A stretch of 7,278 nt of DNA from an uncultured Actinomycetes bacterium. Lineage in GTDB: Bacteria > Actinomycetota > Actinomycetes > Nanopelagicales > Nanopelagicaceae. This document shows positions 6,673 to 7,278 of this stretch, one piece after another. The stretch lies in the NCBI GenBank assembly GCA_903932705.1, contig CAIZHC010000266.1, positions 1 to 7,278 of the forward strand, given 5' to 3'. Position 1 is the first letter of the stretch. Every line of letters starts with the position of its first letter. The notes below the pieces were generated by a model that had not been told where the DNA came from, searched no databases, and worked only from the letters and a program-made list of their open reading frames with translations. The position numbers were made by a program, and so were the translations under genes.

Positions 6673-7278
<606 letters not shown>

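Overview
The window looks like chromosomal DNA of an actinobacterium of moderate, not high, GC content. A freshwater acI/Nanopelagicales-type lineage is my best guess. It rests on the compact gene spacing, a Tgt N-terminus of actinobacterial type, a bPH_6-like PH-domain gene and an oversized DppB-type permease of a form I associate with Actinomycetota. No rRNA marker is present, so the taxonomy is inference.

Most of the window (1-6661) is one peptide-type (Dpp/Opp, family 5) ABC importer read from the minus strand in canonical order. It starts with a secreted substrate-binding protein (4799-6661). After a 195-bp spacer carrying hairpins come a 514-residue DppB-type permease (3059-4603) and a DppC-type permease (2007-3059), which share a TAATG stop/start. 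Last is one fused protein carrying both ATPase domains (1-1359, cut off by the window edge). Together they would encode a complete importer: extracytoplasmic binder, two membrane subunits and a double ATPase.

The operon is interrupted. Between the DppC gene and the ATPase gene lies an oppositely oriented gene (1411-2001, plus strand) for a small membrane protein with a bacterial PH-like domain. It is convergent with the DppC gene (5-bp gap) and divergent from the ATPase gene (51-bp gap). At the right edge, after a 130-bp divergent intergenic region, the 5' part of tgt (tRNA-guanine transglycosylase) starts at 6792 on the plus strand and runs out of the window.

The points most worth a second look are: the extra ~165-residue, roughly six-helix insert in the DppB subunit, which seems to be three repeated helix hairpins; the antisense gene embedded in the operon; a perfect 15-bp hairpin between the binding-protein and permease genes; a binding protein with a signal peptide but no lipobox in a presumed monoderm; and a non-canonical stretch in Tgt just after its active-site motif. 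I see no CRISPR array, tRNA, rRNA, transposase or phage gene.
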